From Pseudomonadota bacterium (GTDB lineage: Bacteria; Desulfobacterota; Desulfovibrionia; Desulfovibrionales; Desulfovibrionaceae), in assembly GCA_023399375.1 (NCBI GenBank), contig JAEWPX010000123.1, forward strand, positions 1 through 54,052: 54,052 nt of DNA. The letters are read 5' to 3'. The position numbers were made by a program, and so were the translations under genes. Below, piece after piece: positions 42,145 through 50,155 of the stretch (positions within the stretch are counted from its first letter, which is position 1; each line of letters begins with the position of its first letter). The notes beneath the pieces are model-generated. The model saw only the letters and a program-made list of their open reading frames with translations. It made no database searches and was not told the origin of the DNA.

Positions 42145-44418
42145 ATGAAAGCCTTTTTCTCCGGCTCCGTGCACAAAAACCTGACCACGCTCGTATTGCT
42201 GGTCGCCCTGCCGGCCATGGCGCTCGGCGCGTACCTCATGTTCGAAAGCCGCCGCGACGCCGAGCACGTCGCCAGGCAGAACACGCGCAATCTCCTGCAT
42301 ACCCTGTCTTCCATGCAGACCGGCATCGTCAGCGAAGCCAAGGTGCTGCTCATGACCCTCGAGCATCTTCCGGAAGTGGAGGCCGGCGACCGGTCGGCAT
42401 GCAACCAGCGCTTCACGGTGCTGCTCGGCGATCATCCCGAGATGTCCAACATTTTTTTGACCGATGCGACTGGGAATGTCGTCGCTTCCGGGCTGCCGGC
42501 CTTTCTCGGCAAGGATCTCTCGGACCGGCTGTATTTCAAGGAAGCCATGGCCACCCGGAATTTCAGCGCCGGCGTGTACAATGTCGGACGGGCCTCGGGC
42601 CTGCCCATCCTAGTCTTCGCCCTGCCGGTCACGGATGCGGCCGGGCGTTATACCGGCGTCGTCGGCGAGTCCTATAAGCTCGAACACTACCATCAGGTAC
42701 TCGACAAATTGGGCGTCCCTCCCCAGGTCCGGGTGGGGCTCTATGACCGCAACGGCCTGCGCATGCTGGCCTATCCGTCCCGGTCGGACCTGCCCCTGGG
42801 GGAGCCCCCCGCCCCGGACATGTGGAAGCGGATCGTCGAAGCCGTCCCGGATGAAGGCCTGTTCGACGAGCGCCGGCAGGATGGAACCCGCGTGCTGGTG
42901 GGTTATGCCCGACTGCGCCTGCGGCCGGAGGACCCGCCCTACGCGACCCTCGTCGTTTCCATGGACTGGCAGGTCGCCTTCCGGGATGCGCGCGACCGTT
43001 TCACCCGTTCCCTGGCGCTCATGGCCCTGGTGGTGGCGCTGACCCTGCTTCTTGCCCGGCGGATGGGTCGGGTCGCGATCCTGGCCGGCCTGGACAGCCT
43101 CATGGCCGCGGCGGACCGGCTCGGGAAAGGCGACCTGGCCGCCCGCGCCGAGGCCGATGCCGGCGGTCTGGAGATCCGGCGGCTTGCCGCCACGTTCAAC
43201 GACATGGCCCAGGGGCTTCAGATGCGGGACATGGCGCTGCGACGGCAGGATCGGGAACTGGCCAGGATGCGCAACCTGCTCGGCAATATTCTCGAATCCA
43301 TGCCGTCGGCCATCATCGCCCTGGACGAACGGGGACTTGTGACCCATTGCAACGCCAACGCCCAGGCCTTGTGCGCCCTGCCGCCGGAGCAGGCCCTGGG
43401 CCGCTTGCCGGCCGAGGTTCTGCCTTTGCTGGGGGCGCACCTGGAGACGCTGCAACAGGCGCTGCGGCAACGCCAGGTGCGGCGCGTGGAGCATGAGCGC
43501 GTGCGCCTTGACGGCGTGGAGCATCTCTTCGACCTCCAGTTCTATCCCCTGGTGGCCAATGGGGTAAACGGCGCGGTCATCCGTCTTGATGACGTCACGG
43601 AGCGGGAACGGCTGCGCGAGATGATGATCCAATCGGAAAAGATGGCCTCGGTGGGGGGGCTGGCCGCCGGCATGGCCCACGAGATCAACAACCCTTTGAG
43701 CTCCATTCTCCAGGCGGCCCAGGTCTGCCTCATGCAGTGCGACCCGTCCGTCGAAAGCAACCGCAAGGTCGCCGAGGAGTGCGCGTGCACCATCGAGGCC
43801 GTGCGTTGCTACATCGAACGCAGGCGCATCGTGAGATTCCTGGAAGGCATCCGGGATGCGGGTAAGCGCGCCGCGCAGATCGTCTCCAGCATGCTGGAGT
43901 TTTCCCGCAAGAGCGAATCGCGGCGGGCTCCAGCGGACATCAACGCCGTCGTGGACCACGCCCTCGCCCTGGCCGCGACCGACTATGACCTGAAGAAAAA
44001 ATACGATTTCAAGCAGATCGAGATCGTCCGGGACTACGCACCGGACCTCCCGGAAGTGCTGTGCTCCAAGACGGAAATCGAGCAGGTGCTGCTCAACCTG
44101 TTTAAAAACGCCGCCCAGGCCATGGCGCACAGCCCCGACTCCGGGCGCAGGCCGGTCATCATCGTGCGGACCCGGCAGGAGGGGGAGCGCGTGCGCATCG
44201 AGGTCCGCGACAACGGACCGGGCATGGAGGAACAGGTCCGCATCCGGATTTTCGAGCCCTTCTTCACCACCAAGGAGCCGGGCGAGGGCACGGGACTGGG
44301 CCTGTCCGTCTCGTATTTCATCATCGTCACCAACCACGGCGGCACGATACGGGCGGAATCGCGGCCGGGGCAGGGCGCCGCGTTCCTCATTGATCTGCCG
44401 CTCGGAGGGCGCGCATGA
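42145..44418 (+). CDS. Membrane sensor histidine kinase (Cache-HAMP-PAS-HK), array copy 1
   Basis: This is a 757-residue kinase. An N-terminal membrane segment (LTTLVLLVALPAMALGAYLM) opens a periplasmic Cache sensor (FSAGVYNVGRASGLPILVFA). A second membrane segment near 295 leads to a HAMP domain and a PAS domain (SAIIALDERGLVTHCNANAQ). The kinase core has AAGMAHEINNPLSSILQAAQ with His512, LLNLFKNAAQAM, VRDNGPGMEE and GTGLGLSVSYFI, as in NtrB-type enzymes. A stretch of about 45 residues between the His helix and MLEFSRKSESRRAPADINAV contains CAC and EAVRCYIERRR. ATG at 42145 follows GCGAGG. The stop overlaps the receiver gene by 4 bases, so the receiver is its likely partner. Confidence 0.9.
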   Translation: MKAFFSGSVHKNLTTLVLLVALPAMALGAYLMFESRRDAEHVARQNTRNLLHTLSSMQTGIVSEAKVLLMTLEHLPEVEAGDRSACNQRFTVLLGDHPEMSNIFLTDATGNVVASGLPAFLGKDLSDRLYFKEAMATRNFSAGVYNVGRASGLPILVFALPVTDAAGRYTGVVGESYKLEHYHQVLDKLGVPPQVRVGLYDRNGLRMLAYPSRSDLPLGEPPAPDMWKRIVEAVPDEGLFDERRQDGTRVLVGYARLRLRPEDPPYATLVVSMDWQVAFRDARDRFTRSLALMALVVALTLLLARRMGRVAILAGLDSLMAAADRLGKGDLAARAEADAGGLEIRRLAATFNDMAQGLQMRDMALRRQDRELARMRNLLGNILESMPSAIIALDERGLVTHCNANAQALCALPPEQALGRLPAEVLPLLGAHLETLQQALRQRQVRRVEHERVRLDGVEHLFDLQFYPLVANGVNGAVIRLDDVTERERLREMMIQSEKMASVGGLAAGMAHEINNPLSSILQAAQVCLMQCDPSVESNRKVAEECACTIEAVRCYIERRRIVRFLEGIRDAGKRAAQIVSSMLEFSRKSESRRAPADINAVVDHALALAATDYDLKKKYDFKQIEIVRDYAPDLPEVLCSKTEIEQVLLNLFKNAAQAMAHSPDSGRRPVIIVRTRQEGERVRIEVRDNGPGMEEQVRIRIFEPFFTTKEPGEGTGLGLSVSYFIIVTNHGGTIRAESRPGQGAAFLIDLPLGGRA

Positions 44419-44792
44419 CCGGGCGGATTCCGACCATCCTCGTGGTCGACGACGAGGAAACCATCCGCGACAGCCTGCAGCTTTTCCTGGAGGTCAAGGG
44501 CTGGAACGTGGTGACTGCGGCCAGCGCGGAGCAGGCCCTGGAGGTCCTCGCCCGAAACCGTTGCGACGCAGCCATTGTGGACATTCGTCTGCCGGGCCAG
44601 AGCGGGGACGCCATGATCCTTGCCGCCCACCCGCGATACCCCGGCATGAAATGGCTCATCTGCACCGGCTCCATGGAATTCGCCCCCGGCTCGGAACTGG
44701 CCGTTGCCGGCGTGACGCCCCAGGACGTTTTCACCAAACCCGTCGCCGACATGGGGCTGCTCGTGGACCGTCTCCGGCAGCTCCTGGAATAA
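44415..44792 (+). CDS. Single-domain response regulator (receiver only)
   Basis: This 125-residue receiver has TILVVDDEETIRD at the start (acidic pocket), the phosphorylation Asp in AAIVDIRLPGQSGD, a Thr in WLICTGSMEF and the Lys in DVFTKPVAD. There is no output domain. It overlaps the upstream kinase (ATGA) and precedes the receiver-HD-GYP gene by 12 bases. It probably relays phosphate or acts by protein contact, like CheY. Confidence 0.9.
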   Translation: MTGRIPTILVVDDEETIRDSLQLFLEVKGWNVVTAASAEQALEVLARNRCDAAIVDIRLPGQSGDAMILAAHPRYPGMKWLICTGSMEFAPGSELAVAGVTPQDVFTKPVADMGLLVDRLRQLLE

Positions 44793-44804
44793 AGGACCCA
44801 GCCC

Positions 44805-45911
44805 ATGGCCGCTTCTCCCCCGCGGATACTGACCATCGACGACGAGGACATGATCCGGGAAACCATTGCCGTCTACCTGGAAAACAAGGGCTACGTCGTC
44901 TTCGAAGCCGCGAACGGCCGGCAGGGGCTGGAGCGTTTCCTCGCGAAGCGGCCCGACCTGGTTCTCGTCGACCTGCGCATGCCGGAAATGGACGGCTTGG
45001 AAGTCCTGGCCAGGCTCCGGGAGCTTTCCCCGGACACGCCGGCCATCGTGGTCTCCGGCACGGGCGTGCTGCAGGACGCCCTGGAGGCCATCCGCCGTGG
45101 CGCCTGGGACTATGTGACCAAGCCCATCCAGGACATGGAGGTCCTGGGGCTGGCCGTGGAAAAGGCCCTGGAACGCGCCAGGCTCCTGCGCGAGAACAGG
45201 GCCTACCAGGAGAATCTCGAGGCCCTGGTCCGCGAGCGGACGGCCGAGGTGGAAAACACCCGCCGCCAGATCATGCATCGCCTGAGCCGCGCCGCCGAGT
45301 TCAAGGACAACGAAACCGGCCGGCATGTCGTGCGCGTGGGCGAGATCAGCGCCCTGATCGGGCGGGCCGTGGGCCTTTCTTCGGAAGAATGCGACATGCT
45401 GCGACAGTGCGCGCCCCTGCACGACCTCGGTAAGATCGGCATCCCCGATGCCATCCTGCTCAAGCCCGGCCCGCTGACGGAGGGGGAATGGGAGGTCATG
45501 CAACGCCATTGCCTGTACGGCTGCGAAATCCTCGGTCCCCTCGGCAGCCTTCGGGACGCCCGGGACTGGTGTTCGGAACCCCTGCCGCCGACGCGCGGCG
45601 ACGACCATAACCCTCTTATCGATCTCGCCCGGACCCTTGCCCTGTTGCATCACGAACGATGGGACGGACAGGGATATCCCTTCGGCCTGGAAGGGGAGGA
45701 CATCCCCCTCGAGGCGCGCATCGTGGCCCTGGTCGACGTCTATGACGCCCTGCGCAGCACGCGGTCCTACAAAAAGGCCTTTTCGGAAGCGCAGAGCCTC
45801 GAGATCCTGCGTCGGGACTCCGGAACCCGGTTCGATCCGCATTTGGTCGAGGTGTTTTTCACCCATCTCGGCGCCATCAGGGACATTTTGGACAAGTGGA
45901 AGGACGAGTAG
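44805..45911 (+). CDS. Receiver-HD-GYP response regulator (c-di-GMP phosphodiesterase)
   Basis: This 368-residue protein has an N-terminal receiver (RILTIDDEDMIRE, Asp56 in LVLVDLRMPEMDG, Lys in DYVTKPIQD), a coiled linker (YQENLEALVRERTAEVENTR) and an HD-GYP domain with APLHDLGKIGIPDAILLKPG (His206-Asp207) and HHERWDGQGYP at 282-292. These residues bind the metals and c-di-GMP, so it should degrade c-di-GMP when phosphorylated. There is an insertion (about 25 residues with DWCSEPLPPTRGDDHNP) between the HD and GYP parts. Its receiver is a close paralogue of that in the gene at 47928-49466. Confidence 0.93.
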   Translation: MAASPPRILTIDDEDMIRETIAVYLENKGYVVFEAANGRQGLERFLAKRPDLVLVDLRMPEMDGLEVLARLRELSPDTPAIVVSGTGVLQDALEAIRRGAWDYVTKPIQDMEVLGLAVEKALERARLLRENRAYQENLEALVRERTAEVENTRRQIMHRLSRAAEFKDNETGRHVVRVGEISALIGRAVGLSSEECDMLRQCAPLHDLGKIGIPDAILLKPGPLTEGEWEVMQRHCLYGCEILGPLGSLRDARDWCSEPLPPTRGDDHNPLIDLARTLALLHHERWDGQGYPFGLEGEDIPLEARIVALVDVYDALRSTRSYKKAFSEAQSLEILRRDSGTRFDPHLVEVFFTHLGAIRDILDKWKDE

Positions 45912-45921
45912 GGAGGAAACC

Positions 45922-47931
45922 ATGGCCGAAACGAAAAAAGATGGCCGGCAACGGCCCCCCGGCGCGACTCCTTCCCCGGGCGCGCCCCCGGCCGGCGCGC
46001 GCGCGCCTTATTCCCGGGACGAACTCGCGCTCTATCATGCCTTGCTGGACCGGGCCCAGGACCCTATTTTTCTGGTGGACACCCATTCCGGCGTCCTGCT
46101 CGAAGCCAACAAGGCCGCCTTCGACCTGCTCGGGCTCAGCAAGGTGGACCAGGCCTGGAAATCCCTGCTCGATGGCTTCAGCGTGGTCCGGCAGGCCCCG
46201 CTGCCCGGAGCCCTCGACGACGTGCCCGAGGGGGAAACCCACGAAGTCGTCTACACCGATCCCTCGGGCACGCCGCGCGTGTTCGAGCTGACGCTGAGCG
46301 CCATACGCATCGACGGCAACCGCTACACCGTGGGCGTCGCCCGCGACGTCACCGAACGCAAGAAAACCGAGAGCGCCCTGCGCCAAAGCGAACAGCGGCT
46401 GCGCACGTTGTTTGAAACCGCGCCGGTCGGCATCTTCACCACCACGACATCGGGACGTCACCTGTTTTCCAATGTGGCCAACGCGGCCATGCACGGCTAC
46501 GCCTCCTTGGAGGAGTTTCAGCAGGCGGTCGGGGCAGAGGTGCGCAGCCTCTATGTCGATCCCGACGAGCGCGAAGCCTTTTTGCTGCGCCTGCGGCAGG
46601 ACGGCGAGGTGCGAAATTTCGAGAGCCGGCACAGAAAAAAGGACGGTTCCGGCTTTTTCATCTCCATCTGGGCCAAGCTCCGCCAGGACCGCGACCGCGG
46701 AGAGGAGATCATCGAAGGGTTTTGCATCGACATCACCGAACGTAAAATGGCCGAGCAGGAGATGCGGGAAGCCAAGGAGCACCTCAACAGCATCGTCAAC
46801 GCCATCGGCGATCCGATATTCGTCAAAGACGAACGGCATCGCTTCACGCTGGTCAATGACGCCTTGTGCGCGCTCATGCGCCGGCCCCGGGAGGAGATTC
46901 TGGGTCGCACGGACAAGGATTTTTTCCCCGGGGACCAGGTGGACGCGTTTTGGAAGGCGGACGACATGCTGCTCGCCACGGGGCTCGAGAATGTCAACGA
47001 AGAGAGCCTCACGGACGGGCATGGGGAACTGCGCGCCATCGTCACCAAGAAGACCCGCCATGTCGATGCGGCGGGGAACAAAAGCGTCGTCGGCGTCATC
47101 CGCGACGTCACCGAGCGGATGCGGCTGCAGGAAATGATGATCCAGTCGGAGAAGATGGCTTCGTTGGGGGGGCTTGCCGCCGGCATGGCCCACGAGATCA
47201 ACAACCCCTTGAGCAGCATTCTGCAGGCGGCCCAGGTCTGCCTGATGCAGCTCGATCCGGCGCTGCCGGCCAATCAGGAGGGGGCTGCTGCATGCGGTTG
47301 TTCCGTCGAAGCCGTGCGCTGTTATCTCGAGAGGCGGCGGGTGCTCAAATTTCTCGTCGGCATCCAGGAGGCCGGCAAGCGCGCGGCCGGCATCGTCTCC
47401 AGCATGCTGGAATTTTCTCGCAAGAGCGAATCCCGGCGGGCTCCTGCCGACATCAACGCCGTTCTGGACAGGAGCATCGAGCTGGCCTCGACCGATTACG
47501 ATCTGAAGAAGAACTACGATTTCCGCCACATCAACATCATACGCCGCTATGCCGCGGGTCTGCCCGAAATCTCCTGCACGCGCACCGAGATCGAGCAGGT
47601 GCTCCTCAATCTCCTCAAAAACGCCGCCCAGGCCATGGCCGGCCATCCGCCGGCGCAGGCCGCGCCGACCATCGTGCTGGGGACGTCGCGCACCGATGCC
47701 GGGATACGCATCGAGGTGGCCGACAACGGCCCGGGTATGTCCGAAGCGGTGCGCCGCCGGGTGTTCGAGCCGTTTTTCACCACCAAGGAGCCGGGACTCG
47801 GCACCGGGCTCGGCTTGGCCGTGTCCTATTTCATCATTACCGCCAACCACGGCGGAACCATCAGCGTGGAATCCGAGCCGGGCAAGGGGGCGACGTTCGT
47901 CATCGAGCTCCCCGTCGAGAGGCGGCGATGA
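45922..47931 (+). CDS. Cytosolic PAS-PAS-PAS histidine kinase, array copy 2
   Basis: This 669-residue kinase has no membrane segment. Three PAS domains follow each other: DPIFLVDTHSGVLLEANKAA, APVGIFTTTTSGRHLFSNVA and DPIFVKDERHRFTLVNDALC. The catalytic core (AAGMAHEINNPLSSILQAAQ with His424, LLNLLKNAAQAM, VADNGPGMSE, GTGLGLAVSYFI) is nearly the same as in the kinase at 42145-44418, including MLEFSRKSESRRAPADINAV and a CGC/EAVRCYLERRR insertion. ATG at 45922 follows GGGAGGAAAC; longer frames overlap the HD-GYP gene. Its stop overlaps the next gene as ATGA. So sensor parts differ while catalytic parts are duplicated. Confidence 0.92.
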   Translation: MAETKKDGRQRPPGATPSPGAPPAGARAPYSRDELALYHALLDRAQDPIFLVDTHSGVLLEANKAAFDLLGLSKVDQAWKSLLDGFSVVRQAPLPGALDDVPEGETHEVVYTDPSGTPRVFELTLSAIRIDGNRYTVGVARDVTERKKTESALRQSEQRLRTLFETAPVGIFTTTTSGRHLFSNVANAAMHGYASLEEFQQAVGAEVRSLYVDPDEREAFLLRLRQDGEVRNFESRHRKKDGSGFFISIWAKLRQDRDRGEEIIEGFCIDITERKMAEQEMREAKEHLNSIVNAIGDPIFVKDERHRFTLVNDALCALMRRPREEILGRTDKDFFPGDQVDAFWKADDMLLATGLENVNEESLTDGHGELRAIVTKKTRHVDAAGNKSVVGVIRDVTERMRLQEMMIQSEKMASLGGLAAGMAHEINNPLSSILQAAQVCLMQLDPALPANQEGAAACGCSVEAVRCYLERRRVLKFLVGIQEAGKRAAGIVSSMLEFSRKSESRRAPADINAVLDRSIELASTDYDLKKNYDFRHINIIRRYAAGLPEISCTRTEIEQVLLNLLKNAAQAMAGHPPAQAAPTIVLGTSRTDAGIRIEVADNGPGMSEAVRRRVFEPFFTTKEPGLGTGLGLAVSYFIITANHGGTISVESEPGKGATFVIELPVERRR

Positions 47932-49466
47932 GCGTGCAGCAGCCGAGCCTCCTGACCATCGACGACGAGCCCATGATCCGCGAAACAATTGCCTTTTATA
48001 TGGAAAACCGGGGCTTTACCGTGTTCGAGGCCCCGGACGGCCGCCGGGGGCTGGAGACGTTTCTCGACAAACGGCCCGACGTGGTCCTGGTCGATCTGCG
48101 CATGCCGGAAATGGACGGCCTGGAAGTGTTGTCCAGGTTGCGGGAGGTTGCGCCGGATACGCCGAGCATCGTGGTCTCCGGAACGGGGGTGTTGCGGGAC
48201 GCGTTGGAGGCCGTCAGGCGCGGCGCTTGGGACTATGTCATCAAACCCATTCAGGACATGGCGGTTCTCGGACTCGCCGTGGACAAGGCCCTGGAACGCG
48301 CCGGCCTGAAGCGGGCCGTGCGGCAGGCCGAGCAGCGCTACAGCAATCTGGTGCAAAACATCCCGCTGCTCATCTTCGGCATCGCCGCGGGCCTGCGCCT
48401 GGAATTCGTCAACCAGGGCTGCATGACCCTGCTCGGCTACACCCGGGAAGAGGCCCTGGCGGAACCGGACTGGCTGCTTGGGCGCATCCACCCCGAACAG
48501 CGCGACTGGGTGCGGGGGAAGCTCGAGCAATGCCTGGCGGATTGCTCCCAGTCGTTTTCCCGCCAGTGCAAGCTGCTTCACAAGAATGGCCAGACCGTGC
48601 ACGGCATGCTCAAGTCCATTCCGTCTTCCGAGTGCGCAGGCCGCGCCTCCCGCCAGCGGGTCGAAGGCTGCATCATGGACCTCGGCGACCGCATGCTGCT
48701 GGAAAAAGTGCTCGTGCAAAAGGAGAAGATCCATACCCTGGGAGCCATTTCCGCGGAAGTGGCGCATGAAATCCGCAATCCCCTCATGGCCATCGGCGGT
48801 TTCGCCAAGCGCCTGACGCGGAAAATGCCGCAGCTCGAGGAAGCCGCCATCATCCTGGAAGAAGCCAACCGGCTGGAGCATTTTCTCGACCGCATCCGGG
48901 ACTATCTCAACCCGGTGCGGCAGCATCCCGCGCCAGTGGTCATGGCCGATGTGGCGCGCGACTGTCTGGCCCTGCTCGAGCCGGAACTGACGGGCGCGGG
49001 CGTGACCCCGCTCCTGGATTTGGCGGCGGCGTCCGTCGTGGTCGAGGAGGACCCGGACATCCTGGCCCAGGTCGTGATCAACCTCATCCGTTTCACCCTT
49101 GCCGCGTTGCCCCCGCGCGGGGAGATGCGGCTTACCGCCCGCAGCGGCGAAGGGTTCGTCCATCTGGAGATCGGCGGGGACCAGGCCCGTCCCGTGGCGG
49201 ATGCGGAGAAGGTCTTCTTGCCGTTCGATGCGGGCGGGGACAGCATCGGGCTCCCGGTTTGCTTCCGTCTCGTGCGCAGCATGGGCGGGGCGCTGCGCTT
49301 CGAGCAACAGGGCGGCAAGGGGCAGTTCCTCCTGTCGGTCATGACGGCCGAGGCCCGGCGGACGGAGAGGGACGGCGCCGGCGCGGTTCGCGCGGAGGCG
49401 GGGGCGCAGGCGCCAGGCGGGGATGGCCCGCATCCGGGCGGAAACGACGAGCCTGGAAAGGGATAG
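47928..49466 (+). CDS. Receiver-PAS-histidine kinase with degenerate ATPase domain
   Basis: This is a 512-residue protein. The receiver (LLTIDDEPMIRETI, LVDLRMPEMDGLEV, DYVIKPIQD) is followed by a PAS domain (NLVQNIPLLIFGIAAGLRLE). A dimerisation helix follows with EVAHEIRNPLMAIGGF (His280). The ATP-binding part is poorly conserved: the N box is NLIRFTLAALPP instead of NLxxNA, no DxGxG motif is seen, and the G2 region reads SIGLPVCFRLV. It may not phosphorylate on its own and may act as a phosphotransfer or scaffold protein. A low-complexity Ala/Gly-rich tail ends the protein. It closes the five-gene array and is followed by a terminator. Confidence 0.88.
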   Translation: MSVQQPSLLTIDDEPMIRETIAFYMENRGFTVFEAPDGRRGLETFLDKRPDVVLVDLRMPEMDGLEVLSRLREVAPDTPSIVVSGTGVLRDALEAVRRGAWDYVIKPIQDMAVLGLAVDKALERAGLKRAVRQAEQRYSNLVQNIPLLIFGIAAGLRLEFVNQGCMTLLGYTREEALAEPDWLLGRIHPEQRDWVRGKLEQCLADCSQSFSRQCKLLHKNGQTVHGMLKSIPSSECAGRASRQRVEGCIMDLGDRMLLEKVLVQKEKIHTLGAISAEVAHEIRNPLMAIGGFAKRLTRKMPQLEEAAIILEEANRLEHFLDRIRDYLNPVRQHPAPVVMADVARDCLALLEPELTGAGVTPLLDLAAASVVVEEDPDILAQVVINLIRFTLAALPPRGEMRLTARSGEGFVHLEIGGDQARPVADAEKVFLPFDAGGDSIGLPVCFRLVRSMGGALRFEQQGGKGQFLLSVMTAEARRTERDGAGAVRAEAGAQAPGGDGPHPGGNDEPGKG

Positions 49467-49510
49467 ACTCGTCTCCCTTAGCCTGCGCTGCGGTCGGGCG
49501 GCTGCACGGG

Positions 49511-49538
49511 GGGCAGGCAGGATTGCCTGGCCCTTTTT
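49511..49538 (+). terminator. Intrinsic terminator after the kinase array
   Basis: CAGGCA-GGAT-TGCCTG forms a 6-base-pair stem, extended by GGG/CCC around a single bulged G, and is followed by TTTTT. It lies 45 bases after the last gene of the array in the same direction. Confidence 0.7.
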
Positions 49539-49588
49539 CGTTCGGAGGGGTGGGGCTGGCCTTCGGGGCGGCCGGTGAAGCGGCGCGA

Positions 49589-50155
49589 TCATGGGTTCAT
49601 GGCGCAGGATGCATCCTGTTCCGCGAGAAATGCGGCATGGTTGCGTTCCATGTACAGACTGGAGAACAGATACGCGGCACCCGTGGGTGTCGTGATGGCG
49701 GTGATGTCCCGATACGCCGGTTGGGCGGCCATGGCCGCAAGGGTCGCCGCGATGGTTTCCGGGGGCAGATCGAAAGGCGGCTTTTCGAAGAGGGCCACGG
49801 GCACGGGCCGTGGGTACTGCCGGGAATTCGAGCGGATCTCCTCGGCCAGCAGTACGGCTGGGGCGTTTTTGCGGTCCAGGATGCGGGCGTAGGTGTGGCT
49901 GAGCAACATCGGATCGTGGTAGACGGTGCGGCCGGACAGGCCGGCAAAGGACGCGATGTCGGGCAGTTCGGACAGGACGGCGGTCAGCCGCTGGCACGGA
50001 TCGGTCCCGGGCGGTTCGCCGAGGCATTCCCCGAGCCCCTGCTCCCGGAGTTGTTGCAGCACGGCTTCGGCGTCGGGCAGACGCGCCGCGGCGTTGGCCT
50101 CGCGAACCGCCTGGAGCGCCGCCTGTGCCAGCGATTTCACGTCGTCCACGGTCAT
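49589..50155 (-). CDS. Unrecognised AOR-operon protein
   Basis: This is a 188-residue protein that I cannot assign to a family. It is mostly helical-looking in its first half (DVKSLAQAALQAVREANAAA) and has no signal peptide, membrane segment or Cys cluster. Proline-rich stretches (RQYPRPVPVALFEKPPFDLP) sit in the middle. Its ATG overlaps the stop of the aldehyde oxidoreductase gene as ATGA, so it is translationally coupled. It may help cofactor insertion or assembly, or bind the enzyme. The coupling is the only evidence for this. Confidence 0.75.
   Translation of the reverse strand: MTVDDVKSLAQAALQAVREANAAARLPDAEAVLQQLREQGLGECLGEPPGTDPCQRLTAVLSELPDIASFAGLSGRTVYHDPMLLSHTYARILDRKNAPAVLLAEEIRSNSRQYPRPVPVALFEKPPFDLPPETIAATLAAMAAQPAYRDITAITTPTGAAYLFSSLYMERNHAAFLAEQDASCAMNP

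Noticed and set aside
45877..47988. Open frame of about 700 codons on the minus strand opposite the second kinase
   Set aside because: The plus-strand frame has three PAS domains and all kinase boxes; the antisense frame has none.
13764..49466. Tandem repeats in the TPR and PAS regions considered as a CRISPR or DNA repeat array
   Set aside because: The repeats are at protein level with divergent DNA and no constant spacer. No CRISPR repeat or cas gene was seen.
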